DNA of 64,000 nucleotides. Source: Hortaea werneckii (Eukaryota; Ascomycota; Dothideomycetes; Mycosphaerellales; Teratosphaeriaceae). Below, piece by piece: positions 44,839-58,236 of this stretch. The stretch is taken from positions 62,001 through 126,000 of the forward strand of contig JBAOKB010000164.1 in the NCBI GenBank assembly GCA_037044905.1, read 5' to 3'. A program made the translations under genes and the position numbers. Position 1 is the first letter of the stretch. Every line of letters starts with the position of its first letter. The notes under the pieces were generated by a model, which searched no databases, was not told where the DNA came from, and worked only from the letters and a program-made list of their open reading frames with translations.

Positions 44839-47800
44839 GGTTAGTAAGTAGTTCCTATGTGTTCTTATCGCTAGGGTATCCTTTCTATTTAATAAGGTAT
44901 CGCTAACTCTTCCTGTCGTAGTCTACGATCTTTTTAACTTCGTATTCGTCGTCTTCTTGTTCCTAGTAATAGAACGTTGTCTATAGTGTAGCGTTGGGGT
45001 GTGCTAGTTCTAGCAAGGATATGTAGAATACTAGGTGGATTCTAGCGTCTAGTAGGAGTTTAAGTCGGTAGCTAACTGCGCCTTTCTGTTTAGCAATTAA
45101 AAATGGTCCGACCTTAACGTGATCTAGTTTCTTTGTTTTCCGCTTTGTCTTTAGGTTCTTCGTTAGAAGATATACCTTATCCCCCTTCTTAAGCTAAGGT
45201 GCCGTTTTTGATTCCTTAAACCGCTGCTTTTAAATTCGTTGTTACGAATGTCGGATTGCTTCTCGGGCAGTTATATATACCTTTTGCAATTCTTCTGCTA
45301 TTACTATAGCTTTCTCGGCTTTTACTAACGTCCTTAGTTCCATAAACAGATTGGGTAGTTTTCCGTAGTTAAGGAAAAATGGCGATTCTTTTGTTGTCTC
45401 TAAAGCATTATTGTTTAATGCTAATTGTACTATTAGTAATAGCGAAACCTAATTGTTCTGTACGTAGTTAACGTAATGCCGTAGGTATGCTTCGAGTAAC
45501 TAATTTGTCCTTTTAGTCTAACCGTCTATCTCTAGGTAGAATGCCGTAGATAATTTGTGCCTTATTCCAATCTGTCCTATAAGCGATTTCTAGAAGTTTA
45601 ATGTAAATAGCTTATCTCTGTCGGTAATAAAGCTTTCTGGAATTCTATAATGTCTAATAAGTCTGTCTAGTATAAGATATGCGAGTTCTATAGCTGTTAT
45701 AGATTCTTTGCACGGTATAAAGTGCGTATACTTAGTCAAAGTATCTACTATAACAAGTATTAAATCATAATTAACTCCTGTAGCTGGGTCCTTAGATGCT
45801 AGCAATTTCGTAATAAAGTCTATCGTAACTTCTTCCTATAGCGTGTCCGACGGTTCTTAGAACTAGAGATTGCTATACTTCGTATATCGTAATGCCTTGT
45901 TCTTTTAGCAACTGTCGCATTATTTAATGTAATTAGTAACTTTCTTTCGTATCTGTAGGAAAGCAAAGTTCCGTCTAATTAGATCGATTGTTCTCGTAAT
46001 CCCTAGGTGTCCCGTAGTTCGGCTATTATAGTGTTCTTTAATACATTCGTGTTCCTTTTCCGGTAGAACTTAGTACTTCCTATGTTCGATAGGGAATTCT
46101 TCTTATTCGTCTCGTAGAACTCGGAGTATGTTGTTAAATTCTTGTGTATTCGTAGTAAGGCTTCCGTCCTTGTTAATTTTAAGTAACGTCTTCGAATTTT
46201 GCTCCTTACCCTCTATATAGTCGCTTCTTCTACTTAGCGCATCTGCGCGCCTATTGTCTTTTCCTAGTGTGTACTAGATATCGAACTTGTATTGTCCGAG
46301 TAGCTCTAACTATCTACACTGTCGACGCGATAGATCCTTAATAGTTATAAAGTATTAAAGGTTCTTGTGGTCGGTGTATATTATTAGTCCTATAGCTCCT
46401 TCGTAGTAGACTCTCTAGTGTCGCAATGCTATAACAATCGCTAACAGTTCCTTGTCGTAGATTTTATAGTTCTGTTCCGCTAGCTTTATCTTTCTCGAGT
46501 AATACGCTACTAGGTATCTTTTGCTATTATATTCTTAAGTGAGGCAAGCACCTATCGCTAAATCGGATGCGTCGGTTTCGACTTGTACTAGTTTCTTAAT
46601 ATCGAACAGCATAAGTGTCGGTAATTGTATGCATGCTTGTTTAAGTTGTTAGAATGCCTTTTCTTGCTTCTCTGTCTATACGAACCTAGTGTCCTTTTTC
46701 GTAAGACTTATAAGTAGGATTGCAAGCTTAGAGTATCCTTTAACAAACTTCCTATTATAGTTTGCAAGTCCTAGGAAGGCTTAGATATCCTTAACGGTCT
46801 TTAGCGTTAGCCATTCCTCGATAGATTGTACTTTCTTCGGGTCTATCTTAATTCTAGTAGTATTAATAATGAATCCTAGGAATTCGATTTCCTTCTTATA
46901 GAATTCACATTTCTCGGGTGCGGTCTTAAAGTCTACTATACTAAGTCGTTCTAGTACTGCTCGTACATCTTTAGTATATTGTTCTCGGTTTCCTTAGGTA
47001 AAGATTAGGATGTCATCGACATACGCTATAACGGTAATGTTAAGTAGGTCCCGTAATACATCGTTAACGAGCTGCTAACATATTGCTAGGGCATTCGTAA
47101 GTCCTATTAGTATAACTCGAAATTAATAGAGTCCGTAGCGTGTCCTAAAAGCTGTTTTCTATTCTTCCCCCTTAGCTATTCGTACTGCATAGAATGCGTC
47201 TCGTAGATCGATTTTCGAGTACTAGTTTGCTCCGGTAAGTCGATCTTGTATTTCCTCGATGTTAGGTAGTAGATATCGATTTTTAACCGTAACTTCGTTA
47301 AGTCGTCGATAGTCGATTACTATTCGTAGTTTTCCTCCTTTCTTTAGAACGAACATTGCTAGTAAAGCGGCTAGCGATTAGGATTTCTCTATCTATCCTT
47401 TGTCGCTCTTTTCTTTTAGCTATCGTCGTTGCTCTTCGAGCTCTTTTTCGGATAACCTATATAGTAGCCCCTATAGTAGATCTTTACCGGGCTAAAGTTG
47501 TATTCGGTAATCCTATGGTTAATGTCTAGGTAAGGCGGCTAATCCTTCCTCTTCCTAGAAGAGCGGTTTCCATCTCTTAAACTCTTTAGGGATCTCTAGA
47601 GGTGCGTTAGTTCTCCCTTTATCTCTTACCTTGTGACCTAGCTAGGCTAGCTTAGTGTCTGTAGAGACTATCTCCTTGCCTATTCTGTCGGAGTATGTTA
47701 TCGGTTAACGTTCTAATTTATAGAACTGTCTTTCCTTATCTACTATCGCACGCTATCGATACGTAGGGTAGATGTCGGTAACGCAACCGTATCGCTTAAA

Positions 47801-48214
47801 TTTAAGTACTCTTCTCCTCTAATCTATTAGAGGGTTGTGCTTTTCTAACTAAGGTGTCCCTATTACGACATCGTAACTAGCTATGTTAACGATATCTAGG
47901 CTAACAATCTCGTAGTGCTGTTAGATAGCTAGGACTAGCGGCATTGTTTCGCTATCTACTTCGGATAGGGATGATCCATCTACGACTATTAATTCGTATC
48001 CGCCGTCTTTCTTCCTTCGGGTAGCGATCCCGTTTCGCTAGACAAAGCTAGTCGATATAAAGTTTCCGCTAGCTCCGGAATCGATAATAGCTTGTGTTAG
48101 GTGTCCATTAACAATGCATTTAGTACGGAATACCGGTACTACTAATGCTATAGGAGCTTCGATAATGTTTACTTCCTAGCGACTACTCCTGTCGGTAGGG
48201 ATCCCTCGTTTTTT
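44795..48214 (-). pseudogene. element B pol relic
   Basis: Homologous along its length to the pol of D, from the slippery site (48208-48214) to the chromodomain. Open fragments remain, for example the integrase part at 45590-45805. Broken by many TAA and TAG codons typical of RIP. Confidence 0.88.
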
Positions 48215-48465
48215 AAGTAGTATCCTAGTAAGTTAGCATCCTCGAGACAGACTTCCTAATTAAGGGGTCTATATCGTAGGCCTAGGATGACCTTTCCTTA
48301 TGTTATCGATACTTTAACCCGTCCCTTAACAGTAGCTTTGACATGCCTTAGTATTATGTTTCTCTATATTAGTAATTGTACTAGTTGCCCTATAGGTCTC
48401 ATTTCCTATTAGCTTGCTAACTTAGTCAATTTGTGTCTTATTGCCTCTAACGATATAAGGTCTTC

Positions 48466-50184
48466 TTAATATACTTCCTAGATCCGATACAGTTTATGGA
48501 GTCGTCCTTTAACAATTCGGATTCGTTCTCTAATCTTCCTTAGAATGTGGATTCCATTAGGTGTAATGTAGCTTCTATCGGGTTGGAACGTGCTTCTAAT
48601 TAGTAGTCGATCTAGTACGTATGCTGCTGCGTCGTAGTCTACGTTAACAAGTCTATAGGTCCAGAACATAGCTCTTAATTAGTCGAGCATGTTGTCGAAT
48701 TTAATCGGATGTAGTCGTCGCTTTCCTTAGATCTAAGGGAACACGTTCTCGAGTTGGTTCGCGATAAAGAGGATTATTCTTTTAGCTAGCCCTACCCCTA
48801 ATACTTTAAAACGGTATAGTTCGAGGTTATTAGGTTTATCGTCGTCGGTATACTCCTCCTCGGATGAGCTGTCGTCTACTACTGCGACTATTAGTGCAAT
48901 TATTTGTAGTTGTTCTAGGTTTGGTCCCGTGAGTTCTAGTTCGGTATCGTTGTTTAGTAGAGATTCTTCTTCCTCTAGCAGTTCTTCTTCCTACTCGGGG
49001 GGTATATTTTCTTATAGAGTTATGTCCTCCTAATTAAATGGTAGTAGAGACCTTCCTCTCTAGGAATTTCCTAAGTCTCTCTTCTGCTATAATAGCTGCC
49101 TCTATATTATTATGTTAAATTCCATCCTAGCCTTGCGCGGCTTCTTAGGATAGTAACTACTTGCTTGCTTGTCTAATTTATAGGTTTTGTAATAGTCGTC
49201 GTAGTAACCCGTCTAATACATAGCCTTATAGTTTGGTTCCGTCTTTAGTTCCTTAACAAGATTTAATACGTCGTAAGCGCCTCGTCCATCGTTTAATTCG
49301 TCGATAGGTTCCTTTACTAGCATTATGTTAAGCTGCTCCTACGGTCGCACCTTTCGTCCGCGGCAATCTCGTGCGTAATACCCTATCTTGTAGCAATTAT
49401 AGCACTCCGGTCCTTCTCGTTTCTTTCCTCTATTGCTGTTCCCTTAGAACTTCCCTTGTCCCTTAGCTCCGCGTATACCTTTCCCTTTCGGCTTGCGTTA
49501 GATAATATCTAATTCCATAGTATTAGGATCGCGATGAGACCCTCTAGTCTAGCTAGTAGAGTTGTAGCTAGATCGTCCGCGATACTGTCTATTATAGCGT
49601 TTTTCTATCTTTCTCTCGTAGAGCTTATTATCGATTTCGATAGCATCTTGAATTATTAATTTAAGAGTGTCGTAAGATCCTCCTAAGCGTATAAGTTCAT
49701 CCTTAACGTCGTCCTTAAGTCTAGTATAGTACATAGTGAGTAAGGCTTAATCATCCTATCTAGTCTTGCCTAAATACTCCCTAAATTTGGCGGTGTACTA
49801 AGAAGTAGACGTCTTTTGTTTTAAGTGTTAGATGACTCGGATGGCGACTTGTTTTTCGTTACTTAATCCGTAGATGTTTCGAATAGCTTTAACATAGTTG
49901 TCCCAACTGTTAAAGATTCTTTTAGGGTCGATGTTTTGGTATAGGACTTCGTGCAACCTAGGCCGAATCTATTGTTAGACTTGTCCTCGAAGATAAGAGG
50001 ATGTAAGTAAAGTCTTCTTAGGATCCTAAGTAATGTTTTCGAAACGAAAGTAAAGTGCTATTTAGTTAAGCTAGTCGTCGAGCTTCGAACGATCGCTATA
50101 GTAATAGTCCGGTTTAGCGACTTTAATATTGTTGTCGTTAGTGCGCTACTAGACGCTAGTGTCTCGATTCTCGGATGGAGCTAT
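48466..50184 (-). pseudogene. element B gag relic
   Basis: Start codon now ATA (50184), stop TAA 48466-48468 as in all copies. Surviving open pieces at 49549-49734 and 48478-48669 match the gag of D (for example QDAIEIDNKLYERK). The zinc knuckle lies near 49,390. Confidence 0.85.
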
Positions 50185-50223
50185 TGTTGTCTAAGGTACA
50201 GAGTTCCTTAAGGGTGTTTAAAG

Positions 50224-50625
50224 TGTTGCGACCCTACGAAGTAGTATTACGGGTTTAGAGCTCTTTAGAACAAATGTGTCAAGACAACTAGGTTGTAGGA
50301 TAACTAATTGTAACAAGGCTGTTGGTTCTCTACCTAACAGTCGGATTGTAACATAAGTTAAACACACGAACTCCTAATAAGAAACGTGCCTAGTTATATA
50401 TATAAGAGATTCGTGTCTTTATGTACCTAATCGCCTAGTCGCTTAGCGATTAGTCGCTTAGTAATCGCTTGGTCGCTCGTCGACCGGTCGACCACTTGCA
50501 TATATGTAGTCGGTCGCCTACTAAGGCAGCGCTCCTCTGCATACACGTTACGTGACTCTTCTCTTCTCTAGCCCCTACTAGCCAATCGCTTCGGGTCTAG
50601 CCGTCTTGTGACCGTGCTTGTAACA
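50224..50625 (-). repeat. element B 5' LTR
   Basis: 402 bases from TGTTGCGACC to GCTTGTAACA, followed by the CTATA duplication. Highly similar to the LTR at 43,827, the differences being mainly C/T and G/A. Confidence 0.93.
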
Positions 50626-50630
50626 CTATA

Positions 50631-51346
50631 ATAGGAGACCCTAATCGATGTCGATACTATAAAAACTAAGGTAATAGGATATAAGAAAGGTAAGCTACGC
50701 CTAAGAAGTATTAAATTTCTATCCTAAAGTATAACCTAAGTATTAGGAAAAAATATTTTAATTTAGGCCCTATAGATAGTAAAGGAACGCCTAAACTATT
50801 AGTCTATTACCCCTTAGTTTAGATTATAGATAGTTTGTTTAGGACAAATAAGTATAACTCTATAGTTTTAAGAGAGTTAGAGTAGTCTTATAACTATATC
50901 TAGTACGTTATATAGAAATATTATTATATATCCTTTATAGTAATACTACGCGCTATAGATATAAGCTATTTATATACTAATATAAATAGGGGATATTAGT
51001 ATTTCTTCTATATCTATAAGCTTAGGTAAATATATAGATACTTCCCTTAGATCTATATTATTATCTATCGAGAAGAGAAATAGAGTTTAGCTACCTTTAT
51101 CCCTCTCTATATACTAGCGACATATACTATTAATAATAGTAAGATCGAACTATAACTTTTTATACTACTAATAGAAGCATATTTCCTATCGATTAAGACA
51201 CTTACCCTATTATTTTATATAGTCGAAATCGAGTAGGGATATAGCTAGTAGGTTAATAAGGGATAGAGGATTAAGAATAGGACCTTTATAAAGCTTATAG
51301 TAAAGGGCGGAATACGTAGGTTATAGAGGAGAAGATAATAGAGAAG
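50631..51346. repeat. degraded relic between elements B and C
   Basis: Continuation of the old sequence interrupted by B. It has few CA or TG and no useful frame; one plus-strand frame reads fairly coherently apart from RIP-type stops but is not identifiable. Element C begins at 51,347; the five bases before it, AGAAG, should be its target duplication. Confidence 0.5.
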
Positions 51347-51749
51347 TGTTGCGACCCTACGAAGTAGTGTCACGGATTTAGAGCTCTTTGGAACAGATGT
51401 GTCAAGACAACTGGGTTGTAGGATAACTAATTGTAACAAGGCTGTGAGGTTCTCTACCTAACAGTCGGATTGCAACATAAGTTGAACACACGAACTCCTA
51501 ATAAGAAGCGTGCCTAGCTATATACATAAGAGATTCGTGTCTTTATGCATCTGGTCGCTTGATCGCTAGTCGACCAGTCGCTTAGTAATCGCCTGGTCGC
51601 TCGTCGACTAGTCGCTCACTTGCACATATGCAGTCGGTCGCCTGCCAAGGCAGCGCTCACCTGCATATTGGTCACGTGACCCTATCTCGCTTTGGTTCTT
51701 ACTAGCCAATCGCTTCGGGTCCAACCGTCTCGTAATCGTGTTCGTAACA
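51347..51749 (-). repeat. element C 3' LTR
   Basis: 403 bases, TGTTGCGACC to TTCGTAACA on the plus strand, followed by the complement of the polypurine tract (CCATCCCCCTTCC). U3 has alternating GTCGCT/GTCGAC units and a CACGTG core. Confidence 0.93.
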
Positions 51750-51846
51750 CCATCCCCCTTCCAGCCTAGCTTCGTCCCTGAAGCTTATGATGTCGCCGTC
51801 CCCCGCGTTCCTTTTGTGACAGTTTGTAGCAGTCTCCCTTTCCACG

Positions 51847-52359
51847 ATGTCTCTGCAACCAGAAACTTCTTCTTCTAAGAAAAGGCGCTCGCGTCTTGCT
51901 GCTAAAATTGAAAGGAACGGTCGCCCTGTCTTCTTTCCGTGTGAACGCTACTCCACACACAATCATCTTTGCATCATTATGTCGGACTCAACCAACCTTC
52001 GGTGTTCCGAATGTGTCCGTTAGGGCAAGAAATGTGTCAACATGTCTTGGGAGTCTCTTGACCGAACTCGAGAAGAGTATTAGCGCAAGGTGGATGAGGA
52101 TAAAGAGCTGTTGGCTACTGTGATGGCTCGGTTGATGCGAAACAAGAAGATCCTTCGTTAAGCTAAAGGTCGGGCGGCTCGGAAAGCCGAATGCCTTGCG
52201 TCGGAAATGGATGCAGAGGGCGCGTTTAAGGCTGAAGAGAATTGTCCTGCGGCGGCTGCTACTGTGGGCCTTACTCCCCTAATGATAGAGACCCTAGGGA
52301 ATATGGATTAATCCCTTTCCTTCTCCGGTAGTACTAGTGTAGCAACTTCGGGCAATTAA
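51847..52359 (+). pseudogene. element C antisense ORF, RIP-damaged
   Basis: 171 codons from ATG 51847 to TAA 52357, in the same frame as D throughout. Protein reads MSLQPETSSSKKRR, then [12 protein letters not shown] as in D. Internal stops are TAG or TAA at Gln positions of D. One cluster Cys reads Tyr. Upstream of the ATG the sequence differs strongly from D, while the body is conserved. Confidence 0.78.
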
Positions 52360-55300
52360 GATTAGTAAGTGGTTCCTATGTATTTTCGTCGCTAGGGTAT
52401 CCTTTCTACTTGATGAGGTATCGCTAACTATTCCTGTCGTAGTCTACGATCTTTTCGACTTCATACTCGTCGTCTTCTTGCTCCTGGTAGTGGAATGTGG
52501 TTTGCAGCGTAGCGCTAGGGTGTGCGGGTTCCAACAAGGATATGTGGAACACTAGATGGATCTTTGCGTCCGGTGGAAGCTCGAGTCGGTAGCTAACTGT
52601 GCCCTTCTGTTCGGCAATTAAAAATGGTCCGACTTTGACGTGATCCAATTTCTTTGTCTTCCGCTTTGTTTTTAGGTTCTTCGTTAGAAGATACACCTTA
52701 TCCCCCTTCTTAAGCTAAGGTGCCGTTTTTGATTCTTTAAACCGCTACTTCTAAATTCGCTGTTGCGAATGTCGGATTGCGTCTTGGGCAGTTCTATGTG
52801 CCTTTTGTAATTCTCCGGCCATAACTATGGCTTTGTCGGCTCTTACTAACGTCCTTGGTTCTATGAACATATTGGGTGCTTTTCCATAATTAAGGAAAAA
52901 TGGCGATTCTCTCGTTGTCTCTAATGCGTTATTGTTTAACGCTAGTTGCGCTATTAGTAACAATGAAACCCAATTGTTTTGTGCGTAATTAACGTAGTGC
53001 CGTAAATATGCTTCGAGTAACTAATTTGTCCTTTTAGTCTAACTATCTGTCTCTAGGTAGAATGCTGTCGATAACTTGTGCTTAATTCTAATTTGTCCCA
53101 TAAGAGATTTCTAGAAATTCGATGTAAACAGCTTATCTCTGTCTATAATAAAGCTTTCTAGAATTCTATAATGTCTAATTAGCCTGTCTAGTACGAGGTA
53201 TGCGAGTTCTATAGCTGCTATTAATTCCTTGCACGGTATAAAATGTGCATACTTGGTTAAGGTGTCTACTATAACAAGTATTAAATCGTAGACGACTCCT
53301 GTTACGGGGTCCTTAGATGCCGGTAACTTCGTAATAAAGTCTATTGTAACTTCTCTCTATAGTGTATCCGAGGGTTCTCGGAACTAGAGATTGCTATATT
53401 TCGTATGTCGTGATGCCTTATTCTTCTAGCAACTGTCGCACTATTTAATGTAGTCGGCAACCTTCTTCCGCATCTGTAGGAAGGTAAAGTTTCGTCTAAT
53501 CAAATCTGTTGTTCTAGCTATTCCTAGGTGTCCTGTTGTTTGGCTATTATAGTAGTCTTTAATGCATTCGTGTTCCTTTGCTAGTAGAACCTAGTACTTT
53601 CCATGTTTAATCGGGAATTCTTCTTTGTCGTCCCGTAGTACCTAGAGTATATTGTTAAACTCCTTTGTATTTGTAGTAAGGCTTCCATTCTTGTTGATTT
53701 TGAGCAATGCTTTCGAAGTTTGCTCTTTGCCTTCCATGTAGTCGCTTCTTCTGCTTAACGCATCTGCGCGCCCATTGTCTTTTCCTAGTGTATACTAGAT
53801 ATCGAACTTGTATTGTCCGAGTAGCTCTAACCATCTACAATGTCGACGTAATAGATCCTTGGTAGTTGTAAAGTATTAAAGGTTCTTGTGGTCGGTATAT
53901 ATCGTTAGTCCTATAGCTCCTTCGCAGTAAACTCTCTAGTGTCGCAATGCTGCAACAATTGCTAGCAGTTCCTTGTCGTAAATCTCGTAGTTCTGCTCCG
54001 CTAGCGTTATCTTTCTTAAGTAGTACGCTACTAGGTGTCTTTTGCCGTTATGTTCTTAAGTAAGGCAAGCACCTATTGCTAAATCGGATGCGTCGGTTTC
54101 GACTTGTACTAGTTTCTTTGTATCGAATAGCATGAGCGTTAGTAATTGTATGCATGCTTTCTTAAGTTGTTGGAATGCTTTTTCCTGCTTTTCTGTCCAC
54201 ACGAACTTAATGTCTTTCTTCGTAAGACTAGTAAGTAGAGTCGCGAGTTTAGAGTATCCTTCGATAAACTTTCGATTGTAGTTTGCGAGTCCTAGAAAGG
54301 CTTGGATATCCTTAATAGTTTTCGGTGTTAGCCATTCCTCGATGGATTGTACTTTCTTAGGGTCCATCTTAATTCTAGTAGTGTTAATAATAAATCCTAG
54401 GAATTCGATTTCCTTCTTATAGAATTCACATTTCTCGGGTGCGGTCTTAAAGTCTACTATGCTAAGTCGTTCTAGCACTGCTTGTACGTCTTTAGTGTGT
54501 TGTTCTCGGCTTCCGCGGGTAAAGATTAAGATGTTATCGACATAGGCTATCGTTGTAATGTCGAGTAGGTCTCGTAACACATCGTTGACGAGTTGCTAAC
54601 ACGTCGCTAGGGCGTTCGTAAGTCCCATTAGCATGACTCGAAATTGATAGAGTCCATAGCGCGTCCTAAAGGCTGTTTTCTATTCTTCTCCCTTAGCCAT
54701 TCGTACGGCGTAGAATGCGTCTCGTAGATCAATCTTGGAATACTAGTTTGCTCCGGTAAGTCGATCTTGCATTTCTTCGATGTTAGGTAGTAGATATCGG
54801 TTCTTGACCGTAACTTCATTAAGTCGTCGATAGTCGATTACTATTCGCAGTTTTCCTCCTTTCTTTAGAACGAACATTGCTAGTAAAGCGGCTAGCGATT
54901 GAGATTTCTCTATCCATCCCTTGTCGCTCTTTTCTTTTAGCTATCGTCGTTGCTCTTCGAGCTCTTTTTCGGATAACCTATATAGTAGCCCCTATGGTAG
55001 ATCTTTGCCGGGCTAAAGTTGTATTCGGTGATCCCATGGTTAATGTCTAGGTAAGGCGGCTAATCCTTCCTCTTCCTAAAAGAGCGGTTTCCATTTCTTA
55101 AACTCTTTAGGGATCTCTGGAGGTGCGTTAGTTCTCCCTTTATCTCTTACCTTGTGACCTAGCTAGGCTAGCTTAGTGTCTGCGGAGACTATCTCCTTGC
55201 CTATTCTGTCGGAGTATGTTGTCGGTTAACGTTCTAATTCGCAGAACTGTCTTTCCTTATCTACTATCGCACGCTGTCGATGTATAGGGTAGATGTCGGT

Positions 55301-55734
55301 AACGTAACCGCATCGCTTAAACTTAAGTACTCTTTTCCTCTAATCTATTAGAGGGTTGTGCTTTTCTAACCAAGGTGTCCCTATTACGACATCGTAACTA
55401 GCCATGTTAACGACGTCTAGGCAGACAGTCTCGTAGTGCTGTTAGATAGCGAGGACTAGTAGCATTGTTTTACTATCTACTACGGATAGGGATGATCCAT
55501 CTGCGACCATTAATTCGTATCCGCCGTCTTTCTTTTGTCGGGTAGCGATCCCGTTTCGCTAGACAAAGCTAGTCGATATAAAGTTTCCGCTAGCTCCGGA
55601 ATCGATCATAGCTTGTGTTACGTGTCCATTAACAATGCATTTAGTACGGAATACCGGTGCTGCTAATGCTGTGGGAGCTTCGATAATGTTTACTTCCTAG
55701 CGACTGCTCCTATCGGCAGGGATCCTTCGTTTTT
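52316..55734 (-). pseudogene. element C pol relic
   Basis: Collinear with the pol of D. Large open stretches survive: RT/RNase H at 54056-54580 (with YVDNILIF in place of YVDD), integrase end at 52751-52963, and chromodomain region at 52424-52696. The usual terminal stop is changed. The slippery run has lost one A (55729-55734). Confidence 0.88.
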
Positions 55735-55985
55735 AAGTAGTATCCTAGCGAGTTAGCGTCTTCGAGACAGACTTCCCATTTAAGGGGTCCGTGTCGTAGG
55801 CCTAGGATAACTTTTCCTTGTGTCATTAATACCTTGACCTGTCCTTTAACAGTAGCTTTAACGTGCCCTAGTATTATGTTTCTCTATATTGGTAGTTGCA
55901 CTAGTGGTCCTATAGGCTTTAGTTCCTATTGTTTTGTGGACTTAGTTAATTTGTGCCGCATTGCCTCCAACGATATGAGGTCTTC

Positions 55986-57725
55986 TTAATAGGCTTCCTA
56001 GATTCGGTGTAATTTATGTAGTCGTGCCTTAACGATCTGGATTCGTTCTCTAACACTTCTAGGAATATAGATTCCATCGGGTGTGCCATAACTTCCATCG
56101 GGTTAGAATGTACTTCTAATTAGTGGTCGTTCTTGCACGTATGCTACGGCGTCGTAGTCGACGTTAACAAGTCGGTAATTCTAGAACATTGCTCTAATTC
56201 GGTTAAGTATGTTGTCGAATTCGATTGGGTAGAGTCGTCGTTTCCCTTGGATTTTAGGGAATACGGTTTCGAGTTGGTGCATAATAAAGATCATTATTCT
56301 TTTGATGGGTTTAGATCCTTAAATGGTAAATGTCGATACTTTAAGGTCGTCTAGTTCCTCGTCATCTGTATACTCCTCTTCCGATGAACTGTCGTCTTGT
56401 GCTGCGACTATCTATGCAATCATTTGTAGTTGTTCCAGGTTTGGTCCCGTTAGTTCTAGTACGGGATCGTTGTTTTGTAGAGATTCTTCTTCCTCTAGCA
56501 GTTCTTCTTCCTGCTCGGGGGGTGTGTTTTCTTGTAGATCTGCGTCCTCCTAATTTAACGGTAGTGGAGACCTTCCTCTCTAGAAATTCCCTAAGTCTCT
56601 TATCTGCTATAATGGCTGCCTACGCATTATTATGTTAATTTCTATCCTAGCCTTGCGCGGCTTCTTGGGATAGTAACCACTTGCTTGCTTGTCGGATTCG
56701 TGGGTCTTGCAATAGTTATCGTAGCAACCCGTCCAAGACATAGCCTTATAGTTTGGTTCCGTCTTTGGTTCCTTAACAAGTTTCGATACGTCGTAAGCGC
56801 CTCGTCCATCGTTTGCTTCGTCGATGGGTTCCTTTACTAGCATTATGTTAAGCTGCTCCTGCGGTCGTACCTTTCGTCCGCGGCAGTCTCGTGCGTAATG
56901 CCCTATCTTATAGCAATTGTAGCATTCCGGTCCTTCTCGTTTCTTTCCTCTGTTGCTGTTCCCTTGGAACTTCCCTTTACCCTTGGCTCCACGCGTGCCT
57001 TTTCCTTTCGGCTTGCGTTAGATAATATCCAATTCTATGGCATTAGGATCGCGACGAGATCCTCTAGTCTAGCTAGTCGGATTGTAGCTAGATCGTCCGC
57101 GATACTATCCATTATGGCGTTTCTCCTGTTGGCGTTCGTACAGCTTATTATCGATCTCGATAGCTGCTATAATTAACCTTTCTAATGTATCCTATGCTGC
57201 ACTACTACGCATAAGTTCATCCTTAACGTTATCTTTTAGGCCTCGATAGTACATAGTAGTTAAGGCTTGATCGTTCTAACTAGTCTTAGTCGAATACTCC
57301 CTAAACTTGGCCGTATACTAAGAGGTAGACGTCTTCTGTGTAAGGTATTAGATAACTCGAATGGCAACTTGTTTGTTATTGCTTAGGCCGTAAATGTTGC
57401 GGATGGTTTCGACAAAGGTGTTCTAGTCGTTAAAGATTCCTTCGGGGTCTGTGTCCGAAACTAGGGCTTGCTGTAAGCGAGGTCGAATCCATTGTTAAGC
57501 CTGTCCCCTAAGATAAGAGGATGCAATTATAGTCTTCTTGGTGTCCTGCCTAACCCCTTCCTCCTTAAAAAAGATTATGAGTTGGTTGAGCTAATTATTA
57601 AGCTTTGATCGTTCTCCATGAAAGAAGTCCGGTTTAGCGACCTTAACACTGTTATTAGACCTAGCAGGCGTCGTGCTAGTCGGTCGTGGTTGCACGCTGG
57701 AATCGCGTTAATCGTTTGGAGCCAT
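55986..57725 (-). pseudogene. element C gag relic
   Basis: ATG 57725 (reads MAPND, then an early RIP-type stop) to TAA 55986-55988. The open piece 56607-56843 (MLVKEPIDEANDGRGAYDV) matches D closely. The zinc knuckle lies near 56,900. Confidence 0.85.
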
Positions 57726-57764
57726 TGTTGTCTAAGGTACAAAGTTCCTTAAGGGTGTTCAAAG

Positions 57765-58067
57765 TGTTGCGACCCTACGAAGTAGTGTTACGGATTTAGA
57801 GCTCTTTGGAACAGATGTGTTAAGACAACTAGGTTGTGGGATAACTAATTGTAACAAGGCTATAAGGTTCTCTACCTAACAGTCGGATTGCAATATGAGT
57901 TAAACACACGAACTCCTAATGAGAAGCGTGCCTAGCTATATACATAAGAGATTCGTGTCTTTATGCATCTGGTCGCTTAATCGCTAGTCGACTAGTCGCT
58001 TAGTGATCGCCTAGTCGCTCGTCGACTAGTCGCTCACTTGTACATATGCAGTCGGTCGCCTGCCAAG
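57765..58067 (-). repeat. element C 5' LTR, truncated by element D
   Basis: Begins TGTTGCGACC and breaks off at CTGCCAAG, where an undamaged LTR start (TGTTGCGACC) follows. The last five bases, CCAAG, are the expected target duplication of D. Confidence 0.93.
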
Positions 58068-58236
58068 TGTTGCGACCCTACGAAGTAGTGTCACGGATTT
58101 AGAGCTCGTTGGAACAGATGTGTCAAGACAACTGGGTTGTGGGATAACTGATTGTGACAAGGCTGTTGGTTCTCTACCTAACAGTCGGATTGCAACATGA
58201 GTTGAACACACGAACTCCTAACGAGAAACATGCCTA

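Larger units (their letters stand above)
43827..50625 (-). mobile_element. element B: RIP-mutated Ty3/gypsy chromovirus
   Basis: 6.8 kb, two 402-base LTRs, target duplication CTATA at 43822-43826 and 50626-50630. On the minus strand the order is LTR, gag (50184-48466), in-frame extension, pol (48214-44795), antisense ORF (44326-44838, plus strand), polypurine tract, LTR. All sense frames carry RIP stops. Mutation is weaker than in A and stronger than in C. Confidence 0.94.
51347..58067 (-). mobile_element. element C: chromovirus cut by element D
   Basis: Left LTR 51347-51749, antisense ORF 51847-52359, pol 52316-55734, gag 55986-57725, right LTR from 57765. The right LTR stops at 58067 (303 of about 403 bases) where element D begins, so D inserted into the 5' LTR of C; the rest of that LTR should lie beyond D, outside the window. 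RIP damage is moderate: long open pieces of pol and gag remain between stops. Confidence 0.94.
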
